A program made the translations under genes and the position numbers. Under the pieces are notes generated by a model. That model ran no database searches, was not told the origin of the DNA, and saw nothing but the letters and a program-made list of their open reading frames with translations. 64,000 nt of DNA from a virus: positions 62,001 to 126,000 of IMG/VR virus record IMGVR_UViG_3300028676_000005, one strand, 5' to 3'. Below, one piece after another: positions 17,297 through 26,300 of this stretch. The first letter of the stretch is position 1. Each line of letters opens with the position of its first letter.

Positions 17297-17626
17297 TTAA
17301 AGAATCTTTTCTTCAATGTAATCAATGAGTTCAGAGATTGACTCAAACTCATGTTGGGTCATGGTCTCTTTAACTTGGATTTGAACTGCCCAGCACGCAT
17401 GAGGGTTTACTGGGAGGTTGTATTTAACACCACCAGGATAGGTCATCACCTTACGGTCAAACGTAATCCTGGTGTTTACTCCAATGTGGTTAAGACCGTG
17501 TGGTCTAGCGTTAACGATAGCCGCATTAAGACGGTGTTCATTAGCGCGCATGTCATTAGTTAACACGCCCATGTAGTGGACCTGGAGTTCTAACTCCCCA
17601 GTCAGGTTAGGTAACACTTCATTCAT
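17297..17626 (-). CDS. Hypothetical protein, 109 aa
   Basis: A small soluble protein with a beta-rich middle and an acidic C-terminal helix (FESISELIDYIEEKIL). AAAGGA, overlapping the stop of the upstream 56-residue gene, serves as its ribosome site. It is the last gene of the leftward run that begins at 22274. Function unknown. Confidence 0.75.
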   Translation of the reverse strand: MNEVLPNLTGELELQVHYMGVLTNDMRANEHRLNAAIVNARPHGLNHIGVNTRITFDRKVMTYPGGVKYNLPVNPHACWAVQIQVKETMTQHEFESISELIDYIEEKIL

Positions 17627-17636
17627 AACAAATCCT

Positions 17637-17807
17637 TTACTTGTCGGAGCGAAGTTTAAAGGCCTTTACTAGGGACTCAAATTGCTTTACCTGAGCCTCT
17701 ACTAAATAGATCAAATCTCTATCAGTACCTGGTGGCAGTTTGTCACGGTGTGCAGTAGCCTCTTCTAAACACAGGAGGGCTTCTTCGTAAGTCATACTTT
17801 GTCTCAT
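17637..17807 (-). CDS. Small hypothetical protein, 56 aa
   Basis: This short gene starts at 17807 with a near-consensus AGGAGG seven bases before the ATG, and it fills an otherwise empty gap. The product starts MRQSMTYEEALLCLEEAT and is a charged, probably two-helix protein. It is followed at 10 bases by the 109-residue gene. Function unknown. Confidence 0.7.
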   Translation of the reverse strand: MRQSMTYEEALLCLEEATAHRDKLPPGTDRDLIYLVEAQVKQFESLVKAFKLRSDK

Positions 17808-17832
17808 AAGTCACCCTCCTATCTTTAAATGA

Positions 17833-18030
17833 TTACAACCAGCCTAACAGCCCAGCAAACTTTTCAACAGACAAGTAGATACCATACGGTGGGAACAACG
17901 CACCCCAGGTCATCCAGAACCCTTTGGCTAGGGCTATGCCGTGCATCCACATGAAGAACAAAAGCAAGATGACTGACATTTCTACTATTGACTCAGTAGC
18001 ATCTATCAGTCGTGCGCCAGTGTTACTCAT
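17833..18030 (-). CDS. Small membrane protein, 65 aa, two predicted spans
   Basis: Hydrophobic stretches at about 18-38 (MSVILLLFFMWMHGIAL) and 43-63 suggest two membrane helices with a short loop. It overlaps the upstream 213-residue gene by 8 bases, so translation is coupled. A holin-like size and topology is noted, but there is no lysis cassette nearby. Confidence 0.65.
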   Translation of the reverse strand: MSNTGARLIDATESIVEMSVILLLFFMWMHGIALAKGFWMTWGALFPPYGIYLSVEKFAGLLGWL

Positions 18031-18664
18031 CGACTGGTTCCTTTACTTGCTCTGGTTGTTTAAGCTCACCAGTATGGTTAACCTGATTAGTCCAGATTTT
18101 AATGTAACCAGGACCTGGCGATTCTGCCGAATAACCGGCCTCTTTCATGATTTCTTTTAAAACATCGCTGAACCCTTCAACTTTCCATTCGGCATTAACG
18201 ACATCAGCATAAGCACCCAAGATAATGAGTTCATTGCCAGGTCTGTTCTCGAACTTAATGCGACCTTCACTGACCGCAGTAAACACCTCACTAAACGGAG
18301 CGGCGTTAATTGGCCACTGACGTTTTACAAAAGCTTGGGACAACGCATTTTTCAACCCGTCTTCAAAAACAAATGGGTTGGAGTAATCATCCCGAGAAGA
18401 TTCAAACAACTGAGTCACGTTAATAACGTGAACATTGTTGTTGGTCTCATAAGGAGTACTCAACAGATCTCCAACAACAGTGGCCGCTTTGGTAAATACC
18501 TTGCCGACAATAATACCCATACCGTGGAACACGTCAGTTAAAAGAGCTTTGCGTTCTTCTGGCGGCATGGCCTTGAGATACTCCTCGAACTTTTCGGTAT
18601 CGAGCACGTTGTCAGTTTGGCAGTAATCCAACAACTCGGTATACATCGTTTTAATATCGCGCAT
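18023..18664 (-). CDS. Hypothetical protein, 213 aa
   Basis: A soluble protein with a helical N-terminal half and a proline-rich acidic tail. Its ATG overlaps the stop of the upstream gene (TAATG), and GAGGATAA provides the ribosome site. No recognised family. Confidence 0.75.
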   Translation of the reverse strand: MRDIKTMYTELLDYCQTDNVLDTEKFEEYLKAMPPEERKALLTDVFHGMGIIVGKVFTKAATVVGDLLSTPYETNNNVHVINVTQLFESSRDDYSNPFVFEDGLKNALSQAFVKRQWPINAAPFSEVFTAVSEGRIKFENRPGNELIILGAYADVVNAEWKVEGFSDVLKEIMKEAGYSAESPGPGYIKIWTNQVNHTGELKQPEQVKEPVDE

Positions 18665-19008
18665 TACAGTTTATCCTCACCTGAGAAAGTTGCGTGGAAG
18701 TCTAACATGCCGGTTATGAAATTATCATCATCAGCAGAAATGTAAACACTAGTAATACGGTTAAGTACCTCGTAAGCTTTGACAAGATCCTCTTTACGTA
18801 AAACCCAAACATGGCGCTCTTGCTCGTCTTGCTGATCAAAAGAAATAAAACTTATATCGTAGTAGTGTTCTTTTGGATCACATGGAGTATAAACACCCCA
18901 TTGCTTTTCACTATCTTTCTCATAGCCATATTTAAAATAATTAAGATCTTGCTCACTAGACGCAAGCTCAACCCCATTGACAACACTTTTAACCCAATTG
19001 GTTGCCAT
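18664..19008 (-). CDS. Hypothetical protein, 114 aa
   Basis: A compact acidic protein rich in aromatic residues. A central segment (HVWVLRKEDLVKAYEVLNRI) loosely resembles HVFHKEDLRGLALAFSRLN in the 141-residue protein at 21849, hinting at distant common origin within this operon. It is coupled to the 213-residue gene through a one-base stop/start overlap. Function unknown. Confidence 0.7.
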   Translation of the reverse strand: MATNWVKSVVNGVELASSEQDLNYFKYGYEKDSEKQWGVYTPCDPKEHYYDISFISFDQQDEQERHVWVLRKEDLVKAYEVLNRITSVYISADDDNFITGMLDFHATFSGEDKL

Positions 19009-19010
19009 GA

Positions 19011-19319
19011 TTATTCCTTAGGCTTTGTTTCCGGCTTAACCATATACTTAAATTTATCATTAAGGATAATGGTGGTCTCCTTGGAATAATGCTGGGTTAA
19101 TTCCACCCGCGGAATTTTAACCGGTCTCTTTGTATCGGTAAGTTCCATAGCCAAATGAAACAATTCATTGGCAACGGTGCGAAGCTGAGTTTGAATTGCA
19201 TCACGTTCAGAACCAACAGCACGCATGTAATCCTGGGTAAGTCTGGTCTGGATGTTTTTCAATTCAAGAATTTGTTTACCGATACCGCTACCAGGAAACT
19301 GAATAATCTTTGCAGTCAT
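19011..19319 (-). CDS. Hypothetical protein, 102 aa
   Basis: A short coiled helical region (about 15-60) is followed by a beta-rich basic C-terminus. The start at 19319 lies just downstream (leftward) of a terminator-like hairpin, so the gene may depend on read-through or on its own promoter. The gap to the next gene is two bases. Function unknown. Confidence 0.7.
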   Translation of the reverse strand: MTAKIIQFPGSGIGKQILELKNIQTRLTQDYMRAVGSERDAIQTQLRTVANELFHLAMELTDTKRPVKIPRVELTQHYSKETTIILNDKFKYMVKPETKPKE

Positions 19320-19334
19320 GTGTTAAACCTCCAC

Positions 19335-19363
19335 AAAAAAGAAAACCCCCTTGCGAGGGTTTC
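19335..19363 (-). terminator. Rho-independent terminator after the secreted 125-aa gene
   Basis: Read leftward, an AACCC/GGGTT hairpin with a CGCAA-containing loop is followed directly by a run of Ts (TTCTTTTTT), a classic intrinsic terminator. It lies between the 125- and 102-residue genes. Confidence 0.7.
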
Positions 19364-19369
19364 TTGTGT

Positions 19370-19747
19370 TTAGCTGGCCAGTTGCTTAAAGCACATGGAA
19401 GACATTTGTTCGGCTACTGCCGTCGCTGCTTTACTGCGATCAGGCATTTCATTATTGTAATAACGCAAGTACATGCTGTACAACAAATGGTTATCCCGCA
19501 AGAAGAACAGACTTTGCTGTACAGTTCTTCCGCCGCCTTCATCTGACTCGATTACACCGAAATGTGAAACAGAGTCTTCTGCCACATCGCGGGTAACCAA
19601 TTCCATATCAGGAATCTCCCCGATGTTTAAGATTGCCTCGGCCAAAGCCTTAGTGGACGTTTTAACTTCAGCACAAACAGCTTTGTCATAACCTGCAAAC
19701 GCAGCACACGATGTCATCATGAGAACTGCAAAGATTACTTTACGCAT
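19370..19747 (-). CDS. Secreted (periplasmic) protein, 125 aa
   Basis: The N-terminus is a signal peptide: basic start, hydrophobic core and Ala-Phe-Ala before Gly-Tyr at about residue 18 (MRKVIFAVLMMTSCAAFA). The mature part has one Cys near each end (VCAEV and MCFKQ) that could form a disulfide. Export to the periplasm of infected cells is likely. The role may involve envelope modification or superinfection exclusion, but this is inference. Confidence 0.7.
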   Translation of the reverse strand: MRKVIFAVLMMTSCAAFAGYDKAVCAEVKTSTKALAEAILNIGEIPDMELVTRDVAEDSVSHFGVIESDEGGGRTVQQSLFFLRDNHLLYSMYLRYYNNEMPDRSKAATAVAEQMSSMCFKQLAS

Positions 19748-19772
19748 TTCGGTGTATCCTTACTAATTATGA

Positions 19773-19997
19773 TTAAGTGTTTTGTTTAAAGCCGTCTTGC
19801 ACCCAACAGAGTGCTTTCCAGATAATAAATGGAACTGCTGTTCCAATCATCCAGAAAACAAACAAAATAACCTTTTGGGTAAGGTTAATCTCGTAGGTGT
19901 CCATAGCCACACTGATTACAAAAATACCCATTGCTAGTGCTGTAATGCACGTGATAAGTATGACAACGCGGCTGATACCTTCAGAACGCAGATTCAT
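19773..19997 (-). CDS. Small membrane protein, 74 aa, two spans
   Basis: Two hydrophobic segments (about 11-31 and 42-62) are separated by a short polar loop (DTYEINLTQK). The hydrophilic end is QDGFKQNT. It lies next to the secreted 125-residue protein, so this part of the operon has an envelope theme. Function unknown. Confidence 0.65.
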   Translation of the reverse strand: MNLRSEGISRVVILITCITALAMGIFVISVAMDTYEINLTQKVILFVFWMIGTAVPFIIWKALCWVQDGFKQNT

Positions 19998-20008
19998 AAC
20001 GACCCTTA

Positions 20009-20395
20009 TTAGTTGAACGCTTGATCGCCAACGTCAGTTAGGAAATCATGAATGGCTTCACGATCATTGGGCTTTTGTTTAGGAATAAGACTACGCAGAG
20101 TAGTCTGGTTTATAAAGCCTTGCAGGACGCTATCATTTTCGGAGTAGACCGACTTAAGACCGTAGACAAGTTCGTTGCCATGCGAATCTAACTGGGCTTC
20201 ACGCAGATACAGCCCAAAAAGCATTTGAATTTCTTCATTACGCTGCTCTGCAAATGCCTTACCACGACGTGCTAAGTTTTCTTCATAGCACTTACCGCCG
20301 GGTCGGTAAGACATGGCCCCAGCCAATTTTTGAGAAAATTGCAAACGCTTACGTGCCAGCGCTTCTTGTTGCTTTACTTCTTTAGATTTAGCCAC
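20009..20395 (-). CDS. Hypothetical protein, 128 aa
   Basis: The N-terminal third is basic and helical (MAKSKEVKQQEALARKRLQF) and the C-terminus is acidic. There is no membrane segment. GGAGTTACCGTGGC precedes the ATG. Function unknown. Confidence 0.75.
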   Translation of the reverse strand: MAKSKEVKQQEALARKRLQFSQKLAGAMSYRPGGKCYEENLARRGKAFAEQRNEEIQMLFGLYLREAQLDSHGNELVYGLKSVYSENDSVLQGFINQTTLRSLIPKQKPNDREAIHDFLTDVGDQAFN

Positions 20396-20404
20396 GGTAA
20401 CTCC

Positions 20405-20668
20405 TTAATCAATAATAGTAAGCTGCGAGTTAGTTAACCCACGACCAACACCGGCAGATTGGTTAACAGTCCTTTGAAGACGGGAGAGTTCCATTTGCAA
20501 CTCGCCATTTTTAATAGCAGCCCGTTCACGCTCAAGAACATTGTTAGAAGAATAGAGCGTGTTACGGTTCTGCCTCATCAAAGTTTCAATTTCACCAATT
20601 CGTGCTATAGCACACCGACGGTTAGTTCTCGTTTTACGAAAACTGGCCATGTCCACTACGGTACCCAT
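20405..20668 (-). CDS. Hypothetical protein, 87 aa
   Basis: A basic, helical coiled-coil-like protein that starts MGTVVDMASFRKTRTNRR. Its first residues resemble those of the 100-residue protein at 21249 (MGTV, then a basic patch), a weak sign of paralogy. The ATG overlaps the preceding stop as TAATG. Function unknown. Confidence 0.7.
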   Translation of the reverse strand: MGTVVDMASFRKTRTNRRCAIARIGEIETLMRQNRNTLYSSNNVLERERAAIKNGELQMELSRLQRTVNQSAGVGRGLTNSQLTIID

Positions 20669-20865
20669 TACAGTTGGAACTCCGACTCAAGAGCGTCTAC
20701 CAACTCGTCCAGCCCATCAGCTGCATCAGTAAGTTGGTCTTGGTCATCCCACGCCACCCATTTGCCGTCAATTGGGTCAAACTCTAGACCCAAGCTGATG
20801 TCATTTTCTTTGCAGTGGTTCTGGATAGCTTTAAAACGGTCTTCTACAGATTTCTTAATACCCAT
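20668..20865 (-). CDS. Acidic small protein, 65 aa
   Basis: The C-terminal half is strongly acidic (DDQDQLTDAADGLDELVDALESEFQL in parts) and predicted helical; the N-terminus is basic. Small acidic early phage proteins often act as inhibitors or DNA mimics, but nothing specific supports this here. It is coupled to the 87-residue gene. Confidence 0.7.
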   Translation of the reverse strand: MGIKKSVEDRFKAIQNHCKENDISLGLEFDPIDGKWVAWDDQDQLTDAADGLDELVDALESEFQL

Positions 20866-20878
20866 TGTGTTCCCCTGG

Positions 20879-21217
20879 TTAGCGCTTCATTGCCGAATTG
20901 ATCAAAGGGTTATTCCAGTTAGCGTCCTCGGTCATCAGTTTGAGGAGAGACGGGCTAGACTTAACCAGCGGACTCATCTCCACTTCAAACCGACCACCTT
21001 TACGAATGTGCAGGTTGCCAAGGTGGATACCATGTTCGATGCTGGTGAACTCAACAAAGTCACCTTCGTTGCAATAGCTGATTGCCAGTTGCAGCATACG
21101 AGGCATCGCAGTGTCGAAATAACCATAGTGGCGAGTCAAGATGACATCTTTAGATCGGCCGCGCATCATTACTGCAAGAACACGGCGACGACCAAGTTGG
21201 TTAAGATCGTTACTCAT
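20879..21217 (-). CDS. Hypothetical protein, 112 aa
   Basis: An alpha/beta protein with a basic start (MSNDLNQLGRRRVLAVMMRGR). It has no recognised motif or membrane segment, and AGAGGATTTATCT precedes the ATG as ribosome site. Function unknown. Confidence 0.75.
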   Translation of the reverse strand: MSNDLNQLGRRRVLAVMMRGRSKDVILTRHYGYFDTAMPRMLQLAISYCNEGDFVEFTSIEHGIHLGNLHIRKGGRFEVEMSPLVKSSPSLLKLMTEDANWNNPLINSAMKR

Positions 21218-21248
21218 AGATAAATCCTCTACGTACTAAACAGTTAAA

Positions 21249-21551
21249 TTAGCAAATCTTTTTAATGGGAGACATGTCACCTTTGTAAAGCACCTCGTAC
21301 TCTTTTTCTAGCACGAGCAATTCAGCCATGACAGCCTTTTCAACAATGAGTTCTTTTTTAAACTCATTTGTCATATCCGGCTTAATAACCATCTGCTGAG
21401 CTTCAAGAAAAGCTACAACACGTTTTGAATGGTTACCAATAATAAAAGCAAGGTCTTGCAAACTAGACTTAGCCAGTTCGCCATATTCAGCCAGCTTTTG
21501 GTTGATACGGCGAATCGCCATAGCACGATAAATGCTAGTAACTGTTCCCAT
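21249..21551 (-). CDS. Hypothetical helical protein, 100 aa
   Basis: Nearly all helix, with a basic N-terminal helix (MAIRRINQKLAEYGELAK) and an acidic middle; it ends in a Lys-Lys-Ile-Cys tail. It starts two bases beyond the 79-residue gene's stop. The N-terminal MGTV resembles the protein at 20405. Function unknown. Confidence 0.7.
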   Translation of the reverse strand: MGTVTSIYRAMAIRRINQKLAEYGELAKSSLQDLAFIIGNHSKRVVAFLEAQQMVIKPDMTNEFKKELIVEKAVMAELLVLEKEYEVLYKGDMSPIKKIC

Positions 21552-21552
21552 G

Positions 21553-21792
21553 TCAGTAGTTCCACGGTGAAGACTTGGTTACCAATGCGTTTGGAAACGC
21601 GCCCCAAAACTGATCACGCAGGCTATTGACAGTTGCCTCACACTGGGTGATCTCTTGCTTGAGCTCTACAGCTTCCACGCTGTCGTCACAGACTACCAAG
21701 TCTGCAATTAGCTCATTGGTATGACTGGTGAGGTTATTAAGCTCTACCGTCATCCTGGCCCTTTGCAGAGCCTCATCCTTATTGTATTCCAT
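21553..21792 (-). CDS. Hypothetical helical protein, 79 aa
   Basis: A charged, heptad-patterned helical protein with a Trp/Phe-containing C-terminus. A strong GGAGG ribosome site is present (AGGAGGAAGTA before the ATG). It is the first gene after the hairpin at 21823. Function unknown. Confidence 0.75.
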   Translation of the reverse strand: MEYNKDEALQRARMTVELNNLTSHTNELIADLVVCDDSVEAVELKQEITQCEATVNSLRDQFWGAFPNALVTKSSPWNY

Positions 21793-21822
21793 TACTTCCT
21801 CCTTTTAAAAATAAGAGATAGA

Positions 21823-21843
21823 TTGGGGCTTTTTAGGCCCCAA
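21823..21843 (-). terminator. Hairpin between the first and second genes of the leftward run
   Basis: An eight-pair TTGGGGC/GCCCCAA stem with an A/T loop lies directly after the 141-residue gene. Leftward it is followed by an AT-rich stretch with TTATTTTT. It may terminate partially and so set a polarity gradient in this run. Confidence 0.6.
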
Positions 21844-21848
21844 GGTGA

Positions 21849-22274
21849 TCAGAACTTAGAGCGTTCAATTTGCTCGGCAGTAATGCCCGAGTAGAACGCA
21901 TCAATAGTCTGATGTGCGTTTTCAACGCTACCGTTACGGTACGTTTCCAACCACCGGGCCTTATGACCCACACCAACCCAACGGCCACCATTGAGACGGG
22001 AGAACGCAAGCGCCAGACCACGCAGGTCTTCCTTATGGAAAACGTGCATTGTCTTACGATCGTTACCCAACTCAACAGCAACCGTAAAGTCCAGCAAGAA
22101 CTCTGGAACTTCCTCTACAACTGTGTACGGAAGGTTAAACATGTCCATGTACCAATCTTCGGAACAGAACTTGATACCGTCCAACTCGCCCATGACCTGA
22201 CGACCATAGTTAAGCTCAAAGCCATCTTCGCCTTTACGGATCAGTACTTGAGCTACCAGACTTTTGTTGGTCAT
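21849..22274 (-). CDS. Hypothetical early-type protein, 141 aa
   Basis: First gene behind the early-type promoter at 22334, so probably among the first and most abundant transcripts of this run. It is an alpha/beta protein with a beta-rich centre (FLLDFTVAVELG). AAAGGGGAATTGCA precedes the ATG. Its 5' leader carries a 24-base element that also occurs ahead of the metallopeptidase-like gene. Function unknown. Confidence 0.75.
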   Translation of the reverse strand: MTNKSLVAQVLIRKGEDGFELNYGRQVMGELDGIKFCSEDWYMDMFNLPYTVVEEVPEFLLDFTVAVELGNDRKTMHVFHKEDLRGLALAFSRLNGGRWVGVGHKARWLETYRNGSVENAHQTIDAFYSGITAEQIERSKF

Positions 22275-22295
22275 TGCAATTCCCCTTTGGAATAA

Positions 22296-22319
22296 TTAGT
22301 AATCAAATGATTTACTGTT
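22296..22319 (-). repeat. 24-bp leader element, copy A
   Basis: The 24 bases TTAGTAATCAAATGATTTAC plus TGTT (plus-strand reading) are identical to 34347-34370. Both copies lie between an early-type promoter and the first gene. The core is an inverted repeat (AATCA/TGATT) that could fold in the RNA or bind a protein dimer. Confidence 0.8.
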
Positions 22320-22333
22320 ACTTACTCACCCAG

Positions 22334-22341
22334 GTAATATA
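22334..22341 (-). promoter_or_regulatory. phiKZ-type early promoter element (TATATTAC)
   Basis: The minus-strand context CAAACCTATATTACCTGGG is followed by TGAGTAAGTAAC. It lies about 60 bases upstream of the 141-residue gene and drives the leftward run to 17297. The downstream G-T-G/A-A-G-T-A sequence recurs at the elements near 38.3, 50.0 and 54.4 kb. Confidence 0.8.
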
Positions 22342-22361
22342 GGTTTGAAATGATCTAGGAG

Positions 22362-22589
22362 TCAATGCATCGCCTGAAATACTTCACGATAACGATCCAG
22401 ATGTTGTTGTGCCAACTGGGTAGCTGTCGCCGCAAGTTTCATATAACGACGACGTTTCCAAGGCAACCAGGTTAACATTGCCATTTGGTTATAACTCAAT
22501 GCAAGTCCTAGGTGATGCCCAACAAGCATCCCACACTCTAACCGGAATTCCTTAGTAAGGATTGTTGGTATTGGTGTAATAGTTGACAT
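22362..22589 (-). CDS. Hypothetical protein, 75 aa
   Basis: The start at 22589 is chosen because GGAG lies six to seven bases before it. The protein has a hydrophobic central stretch with Trp and Leu followed by KRRR, and an amphipathic C-terminal helix; it may attach to membranes. It lies upstream of the early-type promoter, so it must be transcribed from the intergenic region shared with the rightward tail block. Function unknown. Confidence 0.65.
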   Translation of the reverse strand: MSTITPIPTILTKEFRLECGMLVGHHLGLALSYNQMAMLTWLPWKRRRYMKLAATATQLAQQHLDRYREVFQAMH

Positions 22590-22788
22590 GATGATCTCCA
22601 TGGGTGTGTTAGTTAGCGGTAGTATGGCACTACCCTATTAAATTATAGACCCCCTCCCCAAATTAGTCTAAAGAATAGATAGCTAGTAAAAATCAACTAG
22701 GGGTATTTTTAAGCCACCGTTGCAATCTTATTTTAAACAATATTATGCCTTACTTAGACGCACTCTCTCCCTACCCTCGGGATTAACC

Positions 22789-23361
22789 ATGGCCATTCCA
22801 AGTAATCAATTGTTCCTGGATCGGTTCATCGAATATAACTCTGAGCGTTATAAAGATAACCCGTCCCTGGTTGCAATGTTTCAAGGGCTTACCCTTGACA
22901 AAGTCGAACTCACCAACCTTCGGGAAACTATTCTTGAAGATGGTAAGCCAGCCAACCTTTTTGATATCAAAGTTCCTGGAGTTTTTGTTGGTAAGAACCA
23001 AAAGTTCTATCCAGCGGATTACCTTGTACACAACGTAGCGGAGATCTCCAAGGATGAGCCCGTAACGTTGCAGGATCTCCCTGAAAAAGATACACCCGGC
23101 ATTTATACCGTTCTTCCAGAAGGCGGTAGCGCATTGGTACTTAAGGGCGGCAAGACTGAGGCGACAGTCAAGGCTCTGATTGAGGTTAAAGCCCTCTATG
23201 ACATTACCGATGCACAAATCACCATTAACACAGACCTTAGCTCTCTGACAATTAAGTCACCTACTATCGTGGGTACTTTGTACGTTACTGAAAGCATGTT
23301 TGACGATCTACTTCGCTATAACGGAAAACACCGTGCAGACGGTTCCGTTCGAGCACTCTAG
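22789..23361 (+). CDS. Structural-like protein, 190 aa; paralogue of the protein at 44522
   Basis: ATG 22789 is chosen over a TTG at 22720, although its Shine-Dalgarno is weak (GGGATTAACC). The N-terminus (LFLDRFIEYNSERYKDNPS, then FQGLT) matches the N-terminus of the protein at 44522 (LFFERFLAFNLNRYKDD, then FTGLT). The C-terminal TIVGTLYV likewise matches TYNGTLTW. It opens the rightward tail-fibre block, 15 bases before the giant fibre gene. A head-fibre, decoration or tail-attachment protein is plausible. Length and beta-rich composition fit a small capsid or tail decoration, by inference. Confidence 0.55.
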   Translation: MAIPSNQLFLDRFIEYNSERYKDNPSLVAMFQGLTLDKVELTNLRETILEDGKPANLFDIKVPGVFVGKNQKFYPADYLVHNVAEISKDEPVTLQDLPEKDTPGIYTVLPEGGSALVLKGGKTEATVKALIEVKALYDITDAQITINTDLSSLTIKSPTIVGTLYVTESMFDDLLRYNGKHRADGSVRAL

Positions 23362-23376
23362 TCAGGAGATAATGTA

Positions 23377-26300
23377 ATGGCTATTGATGATGAAACAGTA
23401 ACGCCCGCAGATCTTCCCCCCATTGTTGAACAGGCAACATGGACCGAGCACATGCCGGCTATCGTGTCTGATGTTCTGATGCAGGCCAAGGTAGACGGCA
23501 CTGGGGTAATGAACTTCCAGGCTCGGGTCATGGATGCTCGTACCCGGTATTTGAAGAAGCAAGTTGAAGAACTGCTCCTTCAAGGCATTAACGTTATCGG
23601 CACGCTGAATAGCGAAGCTGAACTGGATGCCATCGATACAGACACCCTGAAGAAAGGCGACTCTTATTTTGTAGAAGGGTCTCTCCGCGTTTGGAACATG
23701 CTCGAATGGATCAACTCCGGTTCGTTGCTTGGTCCTCGTGGTATCACCCTTCTTGGCACCTGGCCTAATGGCAACCCCCTCCCTGACGTTGACTCCGGCA
23801 CCGTTGGTGACGCTTACGTCTGGAAGAGTGACATCTGGTTGCTGGTACCTGGCCAAGGTGATGATCCTCGCTCGTGGGTCTCCATTGGTCTGGAAGGTCC
23901 AGAAGGTATCAGCGCTTACCAAGTAGCCGTCAATAACGGGTTTAACGGCACTCAGCCTGCATGGCTTGCTAGCCTTGTTGGTAAGTCCGCTTATCAAACC
24001 TGGCGTGACATTGGCAACACTGGTACTCAGGCCGACTTCATTGCTTCCCTGGAAGGCAAAGATGCTTTCCAACTGTGGCTGTTGGAAGAAGGTAACGAAG
24101 GCAAAACCATTGAAGACTTCTTTGAGTTCTTCCGTGGTAAAACCGGTATCCAATGGCGTGCTGCTTGGGTAAGTGACACAGCTTACTTATTTGGCGATGC
24201 TGTTAGCCACAACGGCAGTTCTTTCTTTAACGCTTTGACCATTCCAAATACTAACCGTGAACCAGGTACTGGTAACAACGGTTGGCAGGTAATGGCTGCC
24301 AAAGGTGACAAGGGCGATCCAGCTGTACCGTTCTCCGTAATGGGTTCCAAGTCTACTGTTGAAGATCTTCCACGTCCTGGTGCCGCTACTCAAGCCTGGT
24401 ACGTTGGGTCTACTCTGTATGTCTGGGTTACTGATCTTCTGGATTACGTTGACCTGGATGGCATTGGTGGTTTGTCGGCTTACGAGCTTGCCAAACAAGA
24501 AGGTTTCCAGGGCACTCTCCAACAATGGTTGGTCTCACTGAAAGGTGAAAGTGCTTATCAGTTGGCTGTTGATGACGGTTACCCAGGTACCCTGCAACAA
24601 TGGCTCGCTAGCCTGAAAGGCAAGTCGTCTTATCAAAGCTGGCTTGACCAAGGTAACACTGGTGATGAGGCTGCTTTTGTAGCTAGCCTGAAATCCACTG
24701 AGCCGGGTATTAAAGGTGATCCGGGTCCTGCTCGTGCTCCATTCAAAGTCATGGGTGTCAAAGCGACCATTGGTCTGCTACCAACTCCGGGCCAAGAAGA
24801 CGAAGCCTGGTTTGTTGGTCAGAATCTGTACGTCTGGGTAGAAAGCGAAGCCCAGTATGCAGACATTGGTTCCATGGGCGGGATTGACGCATATGGCGTC
24901 GCGCAAGCCAATGGCTTTGCCGGTACCGTACAGGAATGGCTGGCTTCCTTGAAGTCTACCGAAGAAGGCCCTATGGGTCCTGCCGGTAAGAACCTGGTAG
25001 TAAAAGGTACTGTTGCTAACGCGGCGGTTCTGGACACCATTTCTAACCCGAATGACAATGACGCTTATGTCACTAACAATGACGGTCACCTGCACACTTA
25101 CATCCTCGACACCACCACCTGGGTAGACCTCGGCCCATTCCGTGGTTCTGACGGTAAGTCCTCTTACCAGATCTGGCTGGCTAATGGTCACGCAGGTTCT
25201 GAAATTGAGTTCCTGGCCAGTCTGAAAGGTAAAGACGGTACTAACGGTACTAGCGTTGTTATCCGTGGCTCGGTAGTTACTTTTGAAGAGCTACCTGCCA
25301 ACCCGCAAGATCAATGGGTTTACGCCGTACGCGACGTTAACACGTTGTATTGCTACGTTGTCAATGCTTGGGTATCGCTGGGTGAGTTCCGTGGCGAAAA
25401 CGGTACTGACGGTCAAAACGGTACTTCCATTGACATCGTCAAAGTACTGACTCCTGAAGACCAAACCATTCCGTCGGCTAGCGCTAACACTGGTAAAGCT
25501 TACATCAGCCTTGACAAGCGCATCATGTTGTCTGTGGGTGGTGTTTGGACTGATGGTGGTCCTGTCGGTGTTGCTGGTGACCGTGGTCAACAAGGTACTG
25601 GTCTGAAGCTTCGTGGTATTGTGCAGACTGTTTCTGGTTTGCCTGCTAAAGCTACGGCTGAAGAAGGGGATGGTTGGTTTACTTCTGTTGACAAGATGTT
25701 GTATGTCTTGACTGACGGTGAGTGGGCTGGTCCTTTCGACATCACTGGTCTTCAAGGTAAGGACGGTGAGATTGGTCCAGAAGGTATGCCTGGTAAGTCT
25801 ATCAACATCCTGGGTCAGTTTGACACCATGGCGTTGCTGGCTGCTGCTCACCCTACAGGTACACTGGGTGATGGTTATCTGGTTGGTACTGGCGACACTC
25901 CTCGTGACCTTGCTATCTGGTCGACTGAAGAAGGTGGCAAGTGGATTAACGTTGGCCTGATCCAAGGTCCTCCTGGTAAACAGGGCGAACGTGGTCCTAT
26001 CGGTATCGGTAAACCTGGTGAGAAAGGTCCACGCGGTAGCATGTGGATTACCTTGCCTGTTGGTCAGGATGCTCCGGCAGCTGGCTTTACTGGTTTGGTT
26101 GGTGACTGGGCTGTTTCCAGTTCCTTTAAAGTCTACTACAAAACCGCTGATCAGGGCTGGGTGTACTGGGGTCAACTGGTAGCCGGTGACGTTAACTCGC
26201 CAGTTCTGTCTGTTGGTAAAGTGGTTCGTCTTGGTAATGAATGGGTTCCGTTGCTTGTTGACGAAGCCCCAAACATGATCGATGGTGTTCCTTACGTCCG